This document shows positions 11,044 through 23,049 of a DNA stretch of 64,000 bases, piece after piece. The notes beneath the pieces were generated by a model. It was not told the origin of the DNA. It ran no database searches and was given only the letters and a program-made list of their open reading frames with translations. A program made the translations under genes and the position numbers. Source of the DNA: Panax quinquefolius (Eukaryota > Streptophyta > Magnoliopsida > Apiales > Araliaceae); contig JAINUW010000303.1 in the NCBI GenBank assembly GCA_020205615.1, positions 62,001 to 126,000 of the forward strand, given 5' to 3'. Numbering within the stretch: the stretch's first letter is position 1; each line of letters starts with the position of its first letter.

Positions 11044-12621
11044 ATAACACCTTCTTTTACTTTCTTCATCATATTCATCAATTCTGGGTCAGTAGCTTGT
11101 GCAACTTTAATTTTATCGATTAAAACTAGTTCTAGTCGTACATGTGCAATCTGCATATTAATCCCTGATGTCTTTGTCTCTATCTCCATCTTTAGTAGGT
11201 CGCACAAAATGCGTCCTTGTGTTGTTAGTATTGAACTTGCACTTGCATAAGATCTTCTACTTAATGTTTGCTACCATGTTAGCCTTTCCTGGGTGATACT
11301 GAATGGTGTGGTTGTAATCCTTTAATAGTTCAAGCCAACGTCGTTGTCGCATATTGAGTACCTTTTGAATGAAAAAATATTTGAGGATTTTGTGATCTGT
11401 AAAGATCTCCACTTTCTCTCAGTACAAGTAGTGTCTCTAGATCTTCAATGCGAAAATGACTGATGCCAACTCTAGATCATGAGTAGGGTAATTTTTCTCA
11501 TAATCCTTGAGTTGTTGTAAGGCATAAGCTATAACTTTTCCATTTTTCATAATAACACAACCTAAACCTTTTCATGAAGCATCACTATAGATGATAAATC
11601 CTCCCGATCCTGATGGTATGGTCAAAACAGGGGCTAAAACAAGTCTCCTCTTGAGTTCTTGAAAGCTCTTCTCGTACTCCTCGTTTCATTCAAATTTTTT
11701 ACTTTTCCGAGTTAGCTGAGTTAATGGAGTGATAATTCGAAAAAATTCTTTTACGAATCTCCGATATTAACCAGCTAAACCTAGAAACCTTCATACTTCA
11801 GCTGCTATCTTAGGTTTTTCCCAGTTTAAAATCGCTTAAATCTTTACAGGATCAACCAATATTCCATATTTAGAAATCACATGACCCAGGAATGCAACTT
11901 CCTCAAGCCAGAACTCACATTTCTTTAACCTGGTATACAACTTATTCTCACGTAGCTTTTGGAGTATCAATCTCAAGTGTTGTTCATGATCCTCGCGACT
12001 CTTAGTGTATATAAGGATCAATAAAGATAACCATAAAATGATCTAAATATTCCTTGAATATTCAGTTCATCATGTCCATGAAAGCTACAGGAGCATTGAT
12101 TAGTCCAAAAGGCATGACTAAGAACTCGTAATGCCCGTAGCAAGTTCTGAAAGCAGTCTTAGGAATGTCATCAGCTTTAACCTTCAACTGATGATACCAT
12201 TAACGAAGATCAATCTTTGAAAAGTATTGAGCACCTTGTAATTAATCAAACATGTCATCAATTCTAGGTAACAGATATCTATTTTTGATGGTGGCATGGT
12301 TCAACTCTTGATAATCAATACACAGTCTCATACTCATGTCTTTCTTCTTTACAAATAGAACATGAGCACCCCAATGCGATGTACTCGGACGTATGAAAAT
12401 AATATCCAACAATTCTTGAAGTTGGACTTTTAACTCTTGAAGTTAATTCGATATGAGGATTTGGAAATAGTTTTGGTACTGGGTTCTAGATCAATACAAA
12501 ATTCAATTTCAAAGTTTAGGGGTAAACCATGAAGTTCTTCAAGAAAAACGTCAGGAAATTCATTAACAATGGGATTATAATTCAATTCTGCCATATTTTT
12601 GTTCAAATCAGTGATATGGGC
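11044..12621 (-). pseudogene. RT, RNase H and integrase start, element C
   Basis: Read on the minus strand from 12621, this holds chromovirus RT, then the thumb segment ([20 protein letters not shown] near 11940), then RNase H (YSDAS near 11590; [13 protein letters not shown] near 11380), then the start of integrase (KVAQATDPELMNMMKKVKEG at 11060-11130). It breaks off at 11043 where T1 is inserted. Stops and frameshifts are frequent, including around the RT box near 12030. The layout and residues closely follow element B at 22900-24480, so C and B are close relatives. Confidence 0.8.
12617..12621. repeat. Target site duplication, left copy
   Basis: TGGGC flanks the left side of the solo LTR. 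The right copy at 15596-15600 is TGGGT. Element B reads TGGGCTAAG at the same pol position, so the right copy has mutated C to T. Confidence 0.8.
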
Positions 12622-15595
12622 TGTAAAGACCCAAAAATTTAAATAATTTAATTCTCAACTTCGGTCATTAACAATACATTCAACCTCTAATTTTACATCA
12701 TTAAACGATAATACAACCATTGAAATTTGCGGAATAATTAAAATTTTCTATTACAAACTATTCTCGTTCCCAAAACCTTCAACCTTTACATCTAAATATC
12801 TCAGAATCATTTTAATACTACAATAGTTTGCATCGCAAAAAGATATTACAATTCAACATTAATACATTATTCAGAACCTTAAACATAGTTCAAATAATAA
12901 TAACACAGTTATATAATCATGGATTCACATCCATTAGTCATATATTTCATACATTCTTAATATAATAGTAAAATTACATTGTTTCCTAACTAGGTTTTCA
13001 AAACCTTCATTTCACTTCCTCGTCATACTCTTGGAATAGCTAGGCATGTATAAGTATACCTTAACCATCCATACTTGACATCAAATAGGTTGTGATCTAT
13101 TTTCAAGTTCACATTCAAATTACTTAGCTCCATAATGATTTATTTCAATCAATAAGGCTTAACAACTTTCTTTAACAAGATTTGATGTTATAAGCTTTTA
13201 AACCATATATTGGTACTAATAAGCCTCTAGTAGCATGCTCACATGTATCTATCTCATTTACATAGACATATCATAGTTCATACTTTTAAAACATGCTTAA
13301 ATAACTTATGTCATGCTTGACTAGTTGAGTGCACATATCATTCATGTTTTAATACTTAGTTTTCAAAAGATAATGGAGTTTGTCTTTGAAATCATTATAT
13401 CATTAATGATGTAGTATAACATATATAAGACAACTTTTAAAACTCTTAGCATAAGTAACTAAGTCATGATAACATCTTCTCAAGTTCAAACCCTACCTCA
13501 TGTAGCATCATGCACCTTAGTTCTATTATATCAAGTTTCTCTTGAAAACTTCTCTAACACAAGGTCTAAAAAGTTTTATCATGAACGAGACACTATAAAC
13601 ACCATATTATGGTCATTTATATTTGAACTCAATCATATATATAAACCACTAAGTTCAGAACTTATAGAACATAAGTTTTCCACAAGGTTTTTTTTTCAAA
13701 ATCTTTAAGTTTCTTTTCAAAACACATACTAAGTCATGTCAATGCTTTTGTATTATGAGCAAGGAAATTTTATATGTTATGTATAATATCATGAATGTTC
13801 ATGTTACATCACTTAGAATAACATATTCCATCGTCGGGAGCACTATACTTGCGTATGTGCTCGTTCGACGCCCTCCGATCGCCTACGAATACGTAACAGT
13901 CACAAAAATGACTATTTTGACCCTTCCTAAAGACCTCAAATTAAAACACTTAAAGAAAAAAATGTAGGTCTATTCGTCCTCGTTCTGGATCATCTTGAAT
14001 CACCTCAATCGGAGTTCATATGTAAAAGTTATGGCTATTTTAGTAAAACTTGTCCAGTCAGATTTTTTTTTCAAAATTTGGCTAGATAGACTACCCCTCC
14101 CCCCACCGGGGTGGGGGTTTTTGTACTAGGGGGCCCGTCGGGGCGGGGGTCTCTTCTGCTAGCTCGCGAATTGTGATCCCAAACACTACAGAAAGCCAAA
14201 TTAGGCCTACAAACTCCTTTCTAACAACCATATCAACCTACCCAAGGTGTAATATATTTACAGAAACATAAACTAATGTTTCTAACACGTTTCTAACCAC
14301 ATAAACATCAAATATTACAACCTTTAATTTCACTATTTCTCTTATTACGTCTTCTTTTGACATTCATAGCGAAATTCTTCACTGTGAATTCGTTTTACAT
14401 CCGTTTCAACTCGTTTAACTTGGGTTGTTTTCATTTTTCAACATACTAATAATATCTAGCACCAATTTCAGATTCTATTCATGAAATAACTAACAATTTT
14501 GACTCCAAAATAAGTCGTATCATATATATAACCAAAAACTAAATTTCTTCTTTTAAAACATAATCACATGAACCTAATTACTGAAAACTCAATTATAGAA
14601 CAAATTATACATATCTAAGAATATATATAATCCAATTTTTTGACAAATCCTCCATCAAAATTCATTTATAAAGAAAAACTCAAGAAATAAAAAACTAGAG
14701 TTTTAGGACTAGATTATTATTACCTTTGATTAGCCATAAAGTTTAAACAATCTTCTTGTTTCTTATTTTAATTCTCACAAAGCAGCTTCTTCTCAATTTA
14801 ACAAAGGATTTCTTCTCTTTCTCTCTCAATTTCTCTCCTACTCTTTGTTCTTCCTCTCTTCTCAGGCTTAGGCCAAAACTTCTTACGTAAAATAAAATAG
14901 ATGCAAGAATAAACCTAAAACGTATAAAACAGTCATAATAATAAATATACTAATTATGTAATATTTATTATATTATATTTTTATTATTAATTTTTTTTAA
15001 TTCAAAAGCCATAAGGCTTTGTTTGGAAAAACCAATTAAAATAATGACTTAATCATTCCTTAAGCCTTGTTTGGTAAAATAAGATTAAAATAAGAATTTA
15101 AAAAGCTCCAAGGCTTTGTTTGGTAAAACTAAATTAAAACTCTTTTAATCTATTTTCATAAGTCGTATTTATTGTCACACTTTATTTAAATAAATTTCCA
15201 TATTCAAATTAAATTAAATCTAATAACAATTTATTAAATCCATTTACCACATAAACCAATACAATAAAATTATAATTTTCATTATAATTATAATTTTATT
15301 TAATAAATTAACACATCACTTTAATTACAAAAATCAAATTAAATAACATTATAACAAACCATATAATCCTTAATAACTCTCTAATTTAGTTATTAAGTTA
15401 AATTAGAGTATTATCTCATAAATTTAATTCATCACTCTTTTATCTTAATTAAGTTAATTTCTATCACTCATAAATTATTTACTTACTAATAAATAATCCA
15501 ACAAATATCTACTAAACAACAAACACATCAATTAAAAATATTTATTTAATTCAATAAGTATTTGAAATTATAAATAAAAATTCTGGACTGTTACA
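12622..15595 (-). mobile_element. Solo LTR, family D
   Basis: This 2974-bp segment runs from TGTAAAGACCC to CTGTTACA. It splits the protease/RT linker of element C at a point where element B is continuous, and is flanked by a 5-bp duplication with one mismatch. No internal region, PBS or PPT is present, so it is a solo LTR left by LTR-LTR recombination. Minus orientation follows from its similarity to the plus-strand LTR of element G (57471-60379). It holds no credible gene. An odd GC-rich inverted repeat lies at 14095-14150. Confidence 0.88.
14095..14150. repeat. GC-rich imperfect inverted repeats
   Basis: In an otherwise AT-rich LTR this stretch carries CCCCCCACCGGGGTGGGGG and then GGGGGCCCGTCGGGGCGGGG. 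Both are nearly self-complementary and could form stable stems. The equivalent site in the related fragment (near 50860) keeps only a shorter block, so the feature is variable. Confidence 0.6.
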
Positions 15596-15960
15596 TGGGT
15601 TAAGAAGTCTTGACATCCAATTTTCAATAAACAAATAACTTTATGGCTAGAAATGACAGCTATTGATTTCAATGGTTTAGTTGCTTTATTTCGAGTAATA
15701 GGTTAATTAGGAATATGAAAACTAATGATTTTTTGAAAGAAATCAATTTTAGCATGATGGTAGTCAACCAATCAATTCCTAAAGTTACAGCAAATTCATG
15801 CATTTTCAAAGAAATAAGATCAACGGGTAATGTGAGACTGTTGATTTGGACCAAACAGGATTTATAGAAAATAGATGTAATGGCTATTTCTCCTAGTGGG
15901 GTATTAACTGATAAGTTAAAGTCTAATTTTTCAGGAGTCAAGTTTAAAAGTTAAACACAT
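15596..15960 (-). pseudogene. Aspartic protease, element C
   Basis: Minus-strand reading gives LDFNLSVNTPLGEIAITSIF and then VDLISLKMHEFAVTLGIDWL, the C-terminal core of a chromovirus protease. The catalytic DTG segment lies just upstream, near 15980-16010, and is frameshifted relative to this part. It matches the protease of element B at 24500-24950. The solo family-D LTR separates it from RT. The copy is broken. Confidence 0.7.
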
Positions 15961-16032
15961 GCATGTGGAATAAAAGAGTGGGTTGTGCCAGTATCTAACA
16001 AGCCATAGACTTCACAAGAGTTGATAATTAGT

Positions 16033-17271
16033 TTACCCGTGATAACTTTGTTCAAGTTTCATGCTTTTTGGGACTTCAAGACAAAAGCTCTCCCTTGGAA
16101 CACAAATTTTGACTTGTCCGTGACAGCCTTTGGTGTCATCAATATAGCAGGACTTGATTTTGCTACAGGATAAAATTGAGCTATATGGCCTTCCTTTTAG
16201 TAAATGTAACATACCTTGGATGTCTGTGTAATGTTTAGGCTGATGTGTCCCCCATGTCCACACTTGTACAATTTGAACGATGGTCGTTCTCCTCCCCTTG
16301 AAACTGGTGTGGGTGTTGATGTCGATGTCTTTCTATGGTCATTGTTGAATCTCCTCTTCTTGAAGTTGCTTCCACTCGAATCACTTCTTCTGTTATCTGG
16401 GCCAGAATTTCCACCGAAGTGGTTACCATTTATGGTATGATGATTTCCTCCTCCCTGTTTCTTGTTGCTCTGATGATTGTTGCTACTGTTACAATTATTT
16501 TCGTAATTTCATTCTCTATGTTGGTCATTGTCTCTTAGTCGTAATGTTTCTTTCTCACGTTCTACTAATTGAGCTCTATCCACGATATCTGAATATAAAA
16601 GAAGTTTATAAGAAATAAGATGTTGAGGAATCTCAAATTTTAAACCTCGTAAGAATATTCGCACCATACGTTCTTCATTTTCCACCAGATGGGGAGCAAA
16701 TCGGGATAACTCAGGAAGTTTGGCCTCGTACTACGAGACAATCATATTGTTCTGCTCTAACTTAATAAATTACATTTCCTTCATATGGCTAATGCTATCC
16801 GGAAAATACTTGTCATTAAAAAGCTCTTGAAACTCTGCCTAATACATTTCAAGTGCTGAGTGATGTGTACATTTCACGGATGCCCACCAGTGGTCTTCCT
16901 CTCCTCGTAACATAAGGGTCGCAAAGGGAACCTTTTGATCATCAGCACAACACAGTACATCAAATATCTTCGTCATCTGTTTGAGCCACGCCTCTACATT
17001 GACTGGGTCCGACTTTCCATCAAATTCATATGGTCCTAACTCCTTGAACTGCTTGGCATTGACCATTCATAAGTTACCAGTGTTTCCACTGACATTATTG
17101 GCATGAGCTTCTCTCGTCTAATCCTGCATAAATTGCACGAAGTTCCTAAAAAAAATCATGCATCATGTTGTCAACAACATTATTTCTTAAGTTCGCAGCA
17201 GGATTATCTATAGCTTCCTTATCCTTAGCCAAATTTGCCTCATAGTTCACCTCTTGATTTTTAGATGTCAT
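16033..17271 (-). pseudogene. gag: Gag with zinc knuckles, element C
   Basis: An ATG at 17271 (minus) starts MTSKNQEVNYEANLAKDKEA. A frameshift falls near 17150. The gag core is clear at 16839-17066: KQFKELGPYEFDGKSDPVN, then VEAWLKQMTKIFDV, then PFATLMLRGEEDHWW. A Gly, Asn and Ser-rich region follows (16300-16560), then decayed zinc knuckles (16033-16263). The domain order matches element B gag. Stops at several points, including inside the knuckles, make it non-functional. Confidence 0.8.
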
Positions 17272-17455
17272 TTTGATGTGTGGTCACAAAACAAAGATTA
17301 GTTAAAATAACTGAAACATCGCTTATCGCCCCCACATCCAAGCCAACTAATTAGATAACAACTTTTAACTATATAGGACACACTAGTGTCTGGTTCTATT
17401 CGTCTCTCTTCTTCTAGTTGTAACCCCAAATCTCCATCAGAGATCATTTCCCTAA

Positions 17456-17467
17456 GCTTTGATACCA
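17456..17467 (-). other. Primer binding site, element C
   Basis: The plus strand reads GCTTTGATACCA; the minus strand is TGGTATCAAAGC, a tRNA-iMet site. It lies 4 bases inside the LTR end at 17472 and about 185 bases before the gag ATG. Confidence 0.85.
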
Positions 17468-17471
17468 ACTT

Positions 17472-18892
17472 TGACATCCCCAACATAGGGTTCACACAAC
17501 CTAATTTAGATCGCCAAAATACAGAATATAACCATACATTTTCTTATAACAGTGTCGTAGATGATACGACAATATTCACACTCAAATTATTACAACGCCA
17601 TATAAGATACGACAACTCATATTACAAGTCCTCAACATGATTATTGCCACACTATTTTACAACATGGTGAAGACTGCTATAGTAATTATCAAACCATCAC
17701 TCTACACCCCCGGCTAGTCCTAGCTGCATTCTCATTTCTTGAGTAGAACAATGGAACAAAAAGAAATTGATGAGCTCAAATAGCCCAGTAAAGAATATCA
17801 TGACTAAGATAATGAATAATGAATTATCCTTAACCTTCAACAGTGAAAAATCTGATAGAATATAATAGCTAACATGTTTTAGATCAACAACTACATCAGA
17901 AATAACAATCAATTAGGAGAGTAAAATATTTCATGATGTCCACAATTTTCTCTAATTTAAAAGTTCAACATTAATATTTTATCCCTGCAACACCAATCAG
18001 TAGTTTCTGATCATAATCCTACAAATGAACAGTTCATCTTTGCACTACGGGCCAAAGATATTCAATAGTAACACCAATGATCATGATCATGCCAATCAAC
18101 AGTTCATCTTTGCAATACGGGCCAAAGAGAACTTTTCACCACGTGTCCTTGCCATACAGACCAAAGACATTCAACAACTATATCGTCTTTCCACCCAGGC
18201 CAAAGACATTCACCAATCATATTATCTTTGCACCCAGGCCAAAGATATTCACAATAACTTTATTTAATAACAATGAGATAAAGGATGAACAGAATCTGTA
18301 AGAATAATAAGATAAAAGAATAAATATTCAAGATTTGATATTTAATTTGTCAAGTGTCCAATAATGTCCAAATTAACAACATAATGACCAAAACGTGGAT
18401 TTAAATTCAAGAATGATTTTCAAGATTCATATTTCAAAGATAACGATTTAAAATTTAATACAAAGATTCATGTAAATAAAAGTTCAAGTGAAATGATATT
18501 AGATGAAGTGCAAACCTCAAATGAACTTTTAATCATTTCAAGAATTATAGAAGCAATACTTACCATAGTAAATTTAGATTTAGGAGTATGAAAGAAAATG
18601 ATATCCCTTACCTCAATTAACAAATGATTGGATGTTGCTTTCATGAAGTTTATCAACCTAAATATATTTATAATTTAATTAGTAACTATCACATATGATG
18701 TACACTAACTCATATATTATGAAATTATCATAAGTGACTATATAATATAAATTTGTGTAGTGTACGAAATAAGTTTTAAAATAATATTTCAAAATAAAAT
18801 CTTCCAAAGGAAGTTTTTCAAAATAATTATTCTAAAGGAAGATTTATACACCGTGTGATGTGTGTTAGTACTTGACCAACTTTTATAGAAAA
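17472..18892 (-). mobile_element. 5' LTR of element C (start truncated)
   Basis: The LTR ends on the minus strand with GGGGATGTCA at 17472, next to the PBS. The body resembles family-B LTRs, including the CAGTAAAGAATATCATGACT block near 17785 that is also at 19200 and 26140. The other edge at 18892 is cut by the 3' LTR of element B, so B inserted here. Subrepeats lie at 18025-18267. No gene is seen. Confidence 0.75.
18025..18267. repeat. LTR subrepeats with (C)ACTACGGGCCAAAGA core
   Basis: Five to six irregular units of about 40-65 bp share a core such as TTTGCACTACGGGCCAAAGA. The core decays to CCACCCAGGCCAAAGA in later units. Similar units occur at 19430-19690 and 26380-26580. Such subrepeats in LTRs are often part of the U3 enhancer, but that role is inferred. 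Confidence 0.7.
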
Positions 18893-19429
18893 TGTGACGC
18901 CCCCAAAATAGGTATACATCACCCATTCTGAGTCGCCAAATACATGGTATAGAAATCAAATACAAACTTTATTTATACAATATGACAAAACGTAGCTGAG
19001 AGTTTTTACACTAATATTGTCTTCTAGACAGTATTCAAACTCAAATGTAGTCCTCATTACATTATTTATCACACTATTTCATAGAATAGTGAGGACTATT
19101 ATTGCCACCATCTCGGACCATCACTCCGTTCCCAGACTAATTCCGGTTACGTTCTCATTTCCTGAAGAGAATGAAAGAAAAAGGGTGAGCTCAACTAGCA
19201 CAGTAAGAAATATTATGACTAAGATAATGCAGAATAAATTATCGTTAGCCTTCAATAGTGTTAAACTGATAAAATACAATAAACATCAAGTTTAACAGTA
19301 GCGGAACAAGCAATCCATTAGAAGAGTCAGGTAGAGCATGATTTCTACTATCTTCTATGATTTAAAAAGTTTATCATCAATTTTATCGTTGAGACTTAGC
19401 TTAATAAATAAACCACATCATCGAATCAT

Positions 19430-19690
19430 CCCTGCACTACGAGCCAATGATATTTATTATCACCTCCACGAATTATCCATGCACTACGGGCTGAAGATAT
19501 TCGTGTAATCATCAATGGTCATGATCATGCCAACAACTGTCCATCAATGCACTACGGGCCAACGATGACTTTTACCACATCATTTGTAACATTACGGGTC
19601 ATGATTATACCAAATAATCCCTTGTCATAATCATACCAACCAACAGTCCATCTATGCACGTAAGCCGCAGATGACTTTCATCACAATATA
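19430..19690. repeat. CACTACGGGCC subrepeats in B LTR
   Basis: Four units share TGCACTACGGGCCAA or a close variant, interspersed with a mobile CATGATTATACC motif. They are homologous to the arrays at 18025 and 26380. The unit number differs between LTR copies. Confidence 0.65.
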
Positions 19691-19884
19691 AGCATGAGGA
19701 TGATGACAATGATATAAGAATTCAATTAAAAGAAAGTAAAGGATAAATTTTTAAATATTTATAAATCAATTTATCCAGAATTCAATAATGTCCAAATTAT
19801 CAACATGATACTGCTTTGTGGAGTAAAATTCAAGAATAATATTATATCAAAAATAATTTTGACATCAAATAAATTAATTTTTGT

Positions 19885-20055
19885 CATGAATAGTACCCCG
19901 GGTGAATAATACCCGAATGAATAGTACCCCGTAAAAGTACTTCATGAATAGTACCCGTGAATAGTACTTTGTGAATAGTACCCATGAATAGTACATTGGG
20001 AATAGTACCCCAAGAATAGTACTTTGTGAATAGTATCCCATGAATAGTACTTCGA
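19885..20055. repeat. Minisatellite, TGAATAGTACCC units
   Basis: About eleven copies of a 12- to 17-bp unit close to TGAATAGTACCC run head to tail, with alternating CCCC and TTTGTG spacers. It lies inside the B LTR only; the solo family-B LTR lacks this section. Replication slippage is the likely origin. Confidence 0.85.
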
Positions 20056-20420
20056 CATGAAAAGTTTAAAATTTAACAAGAATATTTAGAAAATATCCTT
20101 ATGAAACGATACTAGATGAAGAGAAAAATTCAAGGATATTCTACAAATTTCACGGAGTATAGAAGCAATACTTTAACAGAATGAGTGTAGAATTAGGAAT
20201 ATGAAACGAAATAATATTACTTACATACTACAGAGTATGGAAGAAAATATTATTTTATATGAATATTGAACAAAACTAATATCCCTTACCTTAGAAGAGG
20301 ACTGGATATTGGAATAGTGAAGTAGCAGAATACTCTTTTTCTTTCTCTCTATAGCTTTTCTCTCTATAATTGCTCTTGTGAGTCTTAGTGAATTGGTGAG
20401 AATGAAAGAAGAATGAGCTT

Positions 20421-20430
20421 CTATTTATAG
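20421..20430 (-). promoter_or_regulatory. TATA box of B LTR
   Basis: CTATAAATAG (palindromic) is followed on the minus strand by a CT/GA-rich leader, the usual arrangement of a plant LTR promoter. It would drive minus-strand transcription of element B. Transcription would start about 30 bases downstream (inferred). Confidence 0.65.
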
Positions 20431-21466
20431 GAAAACATAGTTTCGATAATTACACGTTTTGGGGCTCGAATTATTACAGTATACTACCTTCATCTTTTTC
20501 TCCATTTTTAATTTAGTCCTACAAGTATTATCAAACTTGCACCACATCCCCTAATAGTACATGCATGTGAATCAATATTTCCATTCATGTGAACCAACAA
20601 TAATTTGCATGTGAACCAATAGCAATTAATTGCTCATTTATCTGATTAATTATCCGATTGGTCAATTTAACCTCCAGAAATCAATTATTATCAAAATAAA
20701 TGTCGATTTCCACTAACACTAATAATCCCAACACAATGGAAATATCAATTTCATCTTTAATCAACACGAAATTATTCATCATTAATATTAAAACTCACAT
20801 TATTTAACAATCAGATCATTCCCATGAAAGAGGGGGCTTTCCGATAAGAATTTCTCCCTATTGACGCGCAATTAGGTGACCAAATCCCTTTCCTCGACAG
20901 AACTTTCTAGACATCATCAATATTGCAAATAATAATATGAATAACTTTGTCGTCTCAATTATTGATTTAAAAAATATAAAATATTATGTAGATGATACTA
21001 TGACAATAATTGAATCAATAACATGAGAGATATTATGCAACAATTACTATAGAAATAATTGAGTATAACTAAGTGAATTCTCACGTAAGCATTAATAATC
21101 AAAGATACTGTACAATATCGTGTGCTACTATGCAACCACACGTATTACTGTACTTTTAACACCGAGTATTTCAATAGTTTAATGGTAAAACTTTTGTCAT
21201 TATTTTTATAAAAAGACATCTCTGTCATTTTTTAACTCCGACAATAAATCCGTTGTGGGGTCCACCAATAATTGTGTCATCGTACAAATATTTCCTGTTA
21301 AAACGAATATTCCCCGACTAATCGAATATTTTATAACAACTTGCTTACTTTGCAAAATTTATAAATATTACCCACAACTATAACATTATATCAATTCCAC
21401 ACCATAATATTCAAAAATATATTTCGAGAAAAATTAATCTTTATTCATAAAAGTTGGGGTCTTACA

Positions 21467-21482
21467 ACCTCCCCTTCTTTTA
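21467..21482 (-). other. Polypurine tract, element B
   Basis: The minus strand reads AAAAGAAGGGGAGGT directly before the LTR start TGTAAGACC. This is the plus-strand DNA primer. A 7-bp hairpin (21484-21501) sits immediately upstream. Confidence 0.85.
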
Positions 21483-21483
21483 A

Positions 21484-21830
21484 AATTTTGTCCTCAAAAT
21501 TGGGGTACGTACCTGGTATGTCGAAGAGGTGAGGAGTCCTTGATTTCATATCAGATTCTAACTCCCAGGTCATTTCCTCCACATCGTGGTTTCTCCACAA
21601 AACTTTGACTTAAGGTATAACCTTGTAGCGTAGAATATGATCCTTCTTATCCAAAATTTTAACAGGTACCTCTTCATACATTAAATCTTCTGCTATCTCG
21701 TCTATTTTTAATTCAATAATGTGGTTCGGGTCTTTCATATATTTACGTAACATAGATTTGTGAAAAATGTTATAAACACGAGACATACTTGGCGGTAAGG
21801 CGAGTCTATAAGCCATAGTTCCTACTCAGT
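21484..21830 (-). pseudogene. Integrase C-terminus with chromodomain-like tail, element B
   Basis: Minus-strand reading gives LALPPSMSRVYNIFHKSMLR, then ILDKKDHILRYKVIP, a stop at 21610-21612, then VKVLWRNHDVEEMTWELESD and FDIPGTYPNFEDKIL. The block VKVLWRNH..EE.TWE is the conserved end of chromovirus integrases, where a chromodomain-type fold directs integration to heterochromatin. It supports assignment to the Tekay/Del group. The stop just before the tail would remove it from any product. Confidence 0.75.
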
Positions 21831-22990
21831 CAAGGATTTCAAATGGGTCAATGAATCGAGGATTGACCTTTCCTCTCTTTTCAAATCTTGTAACTCCTTT
21901 CCATGGAGTAACACGTAACAACACATGATCACCAACATTGAATTCCACGTTCTTTCAATGAAGATCAGCATAACTCTTTTGCCGATCTTGTGAGGTTTTT
22001 ATACGTTATCGGATCATTTGAATTTTCTCCGTAGTCATAAGTACTAATTTCAGTCCCAACAACGTTGCTTCACCCATCTCATCTCAGCATACTGGAGAAC
22101 GACACTTGCATCTGTACAACGCCTCGAATGGAGCCATGCTTATACTTGCTTGATAACAGTTGTTGTAGGAAAATTCCACCAATGGCAAGAACTTGCCCCA
22201 ACTTCCTTTGAAGTCAAGGACACATAGTCTTAATAGATCTTCAAGAGTTTGAATAGTCTTCTCCGACTGCCCATCCGTTTGAGGATGATATGCCGAACTA
22301 AATCGTAAATCCGTGTCCATAGCTTTTTGCAAACTAACTTAAAATTGTGAAGTGAATCTTGGGTCTCCATCAGAAATTATGGATACTGGCATACCATGCA
22401 GTCTTACAATCTCGTTTATGTACATACGAGCAAGACGTTCAAGTGAATAAGTTTCTTGTATAGGTAAGAAATGAGCAGACTTGGTTAGTCTATCGACAAT
22501 GACCCAAATCGCATCTATGCCTTGAGAAACAATGGGAAGACCAGTAACGAAGTCCATGGTAATGTGCTCCCACTTCTATTATGGAATTTCAAGTGGTTTC
22601 AATGGACCTTTTGCCACTTGATGCCCCGCCTTGACTTATTGACACGTTAAACACCTTGAGATAAACTCTGCAATCTCTCTTTTCATATTGCTCCACCAAA
22701 ATGTATGTCAAAGATCACGATACTTTTTGGTACTCCCAGGATGGATTGCAAACAGTGTGTTATGCGCCTCCATCATGATTTTATACTTTAAATCAGGGTC
22801 GTTAGGAACACAAAGTCTAGAGTTGACTCAAAGTATTCCTTCTTCATCGATTTATGCTTCCGGAATAGCATCTTCTTGTAATTACTTCTTCATACGCATC
22901 AGCTTTAGGTCTGTGGCTTGAGCAGCTTTAACTTTATCGATTAAAGTCAGTTATACTCGTGTATTTGCCATCATTACGTGGGTCCCTGGA
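21831..22990 (-). pseudogene. Integrase core, element B
   Basis: The DDE catalytic residues are all visible: Asp in MDFVTGLP (22557 onward on the minus strand), Asp in [10 protein letters not shown] near 22375, and Glu in HPQTDGQSEKTIQT near 22270. A stop lies between 22339 and 22332. The zinc-binding N-terminus at 22580-22960 is decayed, with several stops. Integrase inserts the cDNA into host DNA. Catalytic residues are retained, but the frame is broken in at least four places. Confidence 0.85.
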
Positions 22991-23049
22991 GTCTTTAACT
23001 CTATCTTCATCCTTTGTAAGTCATAAAAAATGGGCCTTTGCTTTGACAA

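Larger units (their letters stand above)
18893..21466 (-). mobile_element. 3' LTR of chromovirus element B
   Basis: The 2574-bp LTR starts on the minus strand with TGTAAGACCCC (21466) and ends GGGGGCGTCACA (18893). It is preceded by a polypurine tract. It contains a TATA box at 20421-20430, a minisatellite at 19885-20055 and CACTACGGGCC subrepeats at 19430-19690. It interrupts the LTR of element C. The left flank GAAAA (18888-18892) is the expected target duplication, but the partner is lost because the 5' end of B is missing. Confidence 0.88.

Noticed and set aside
18025..18267. CRISPR-like regular repeats
   Set aside because: Units are irregular in length and divergent, lie within an LTR, and the DNA is plant nuclear.
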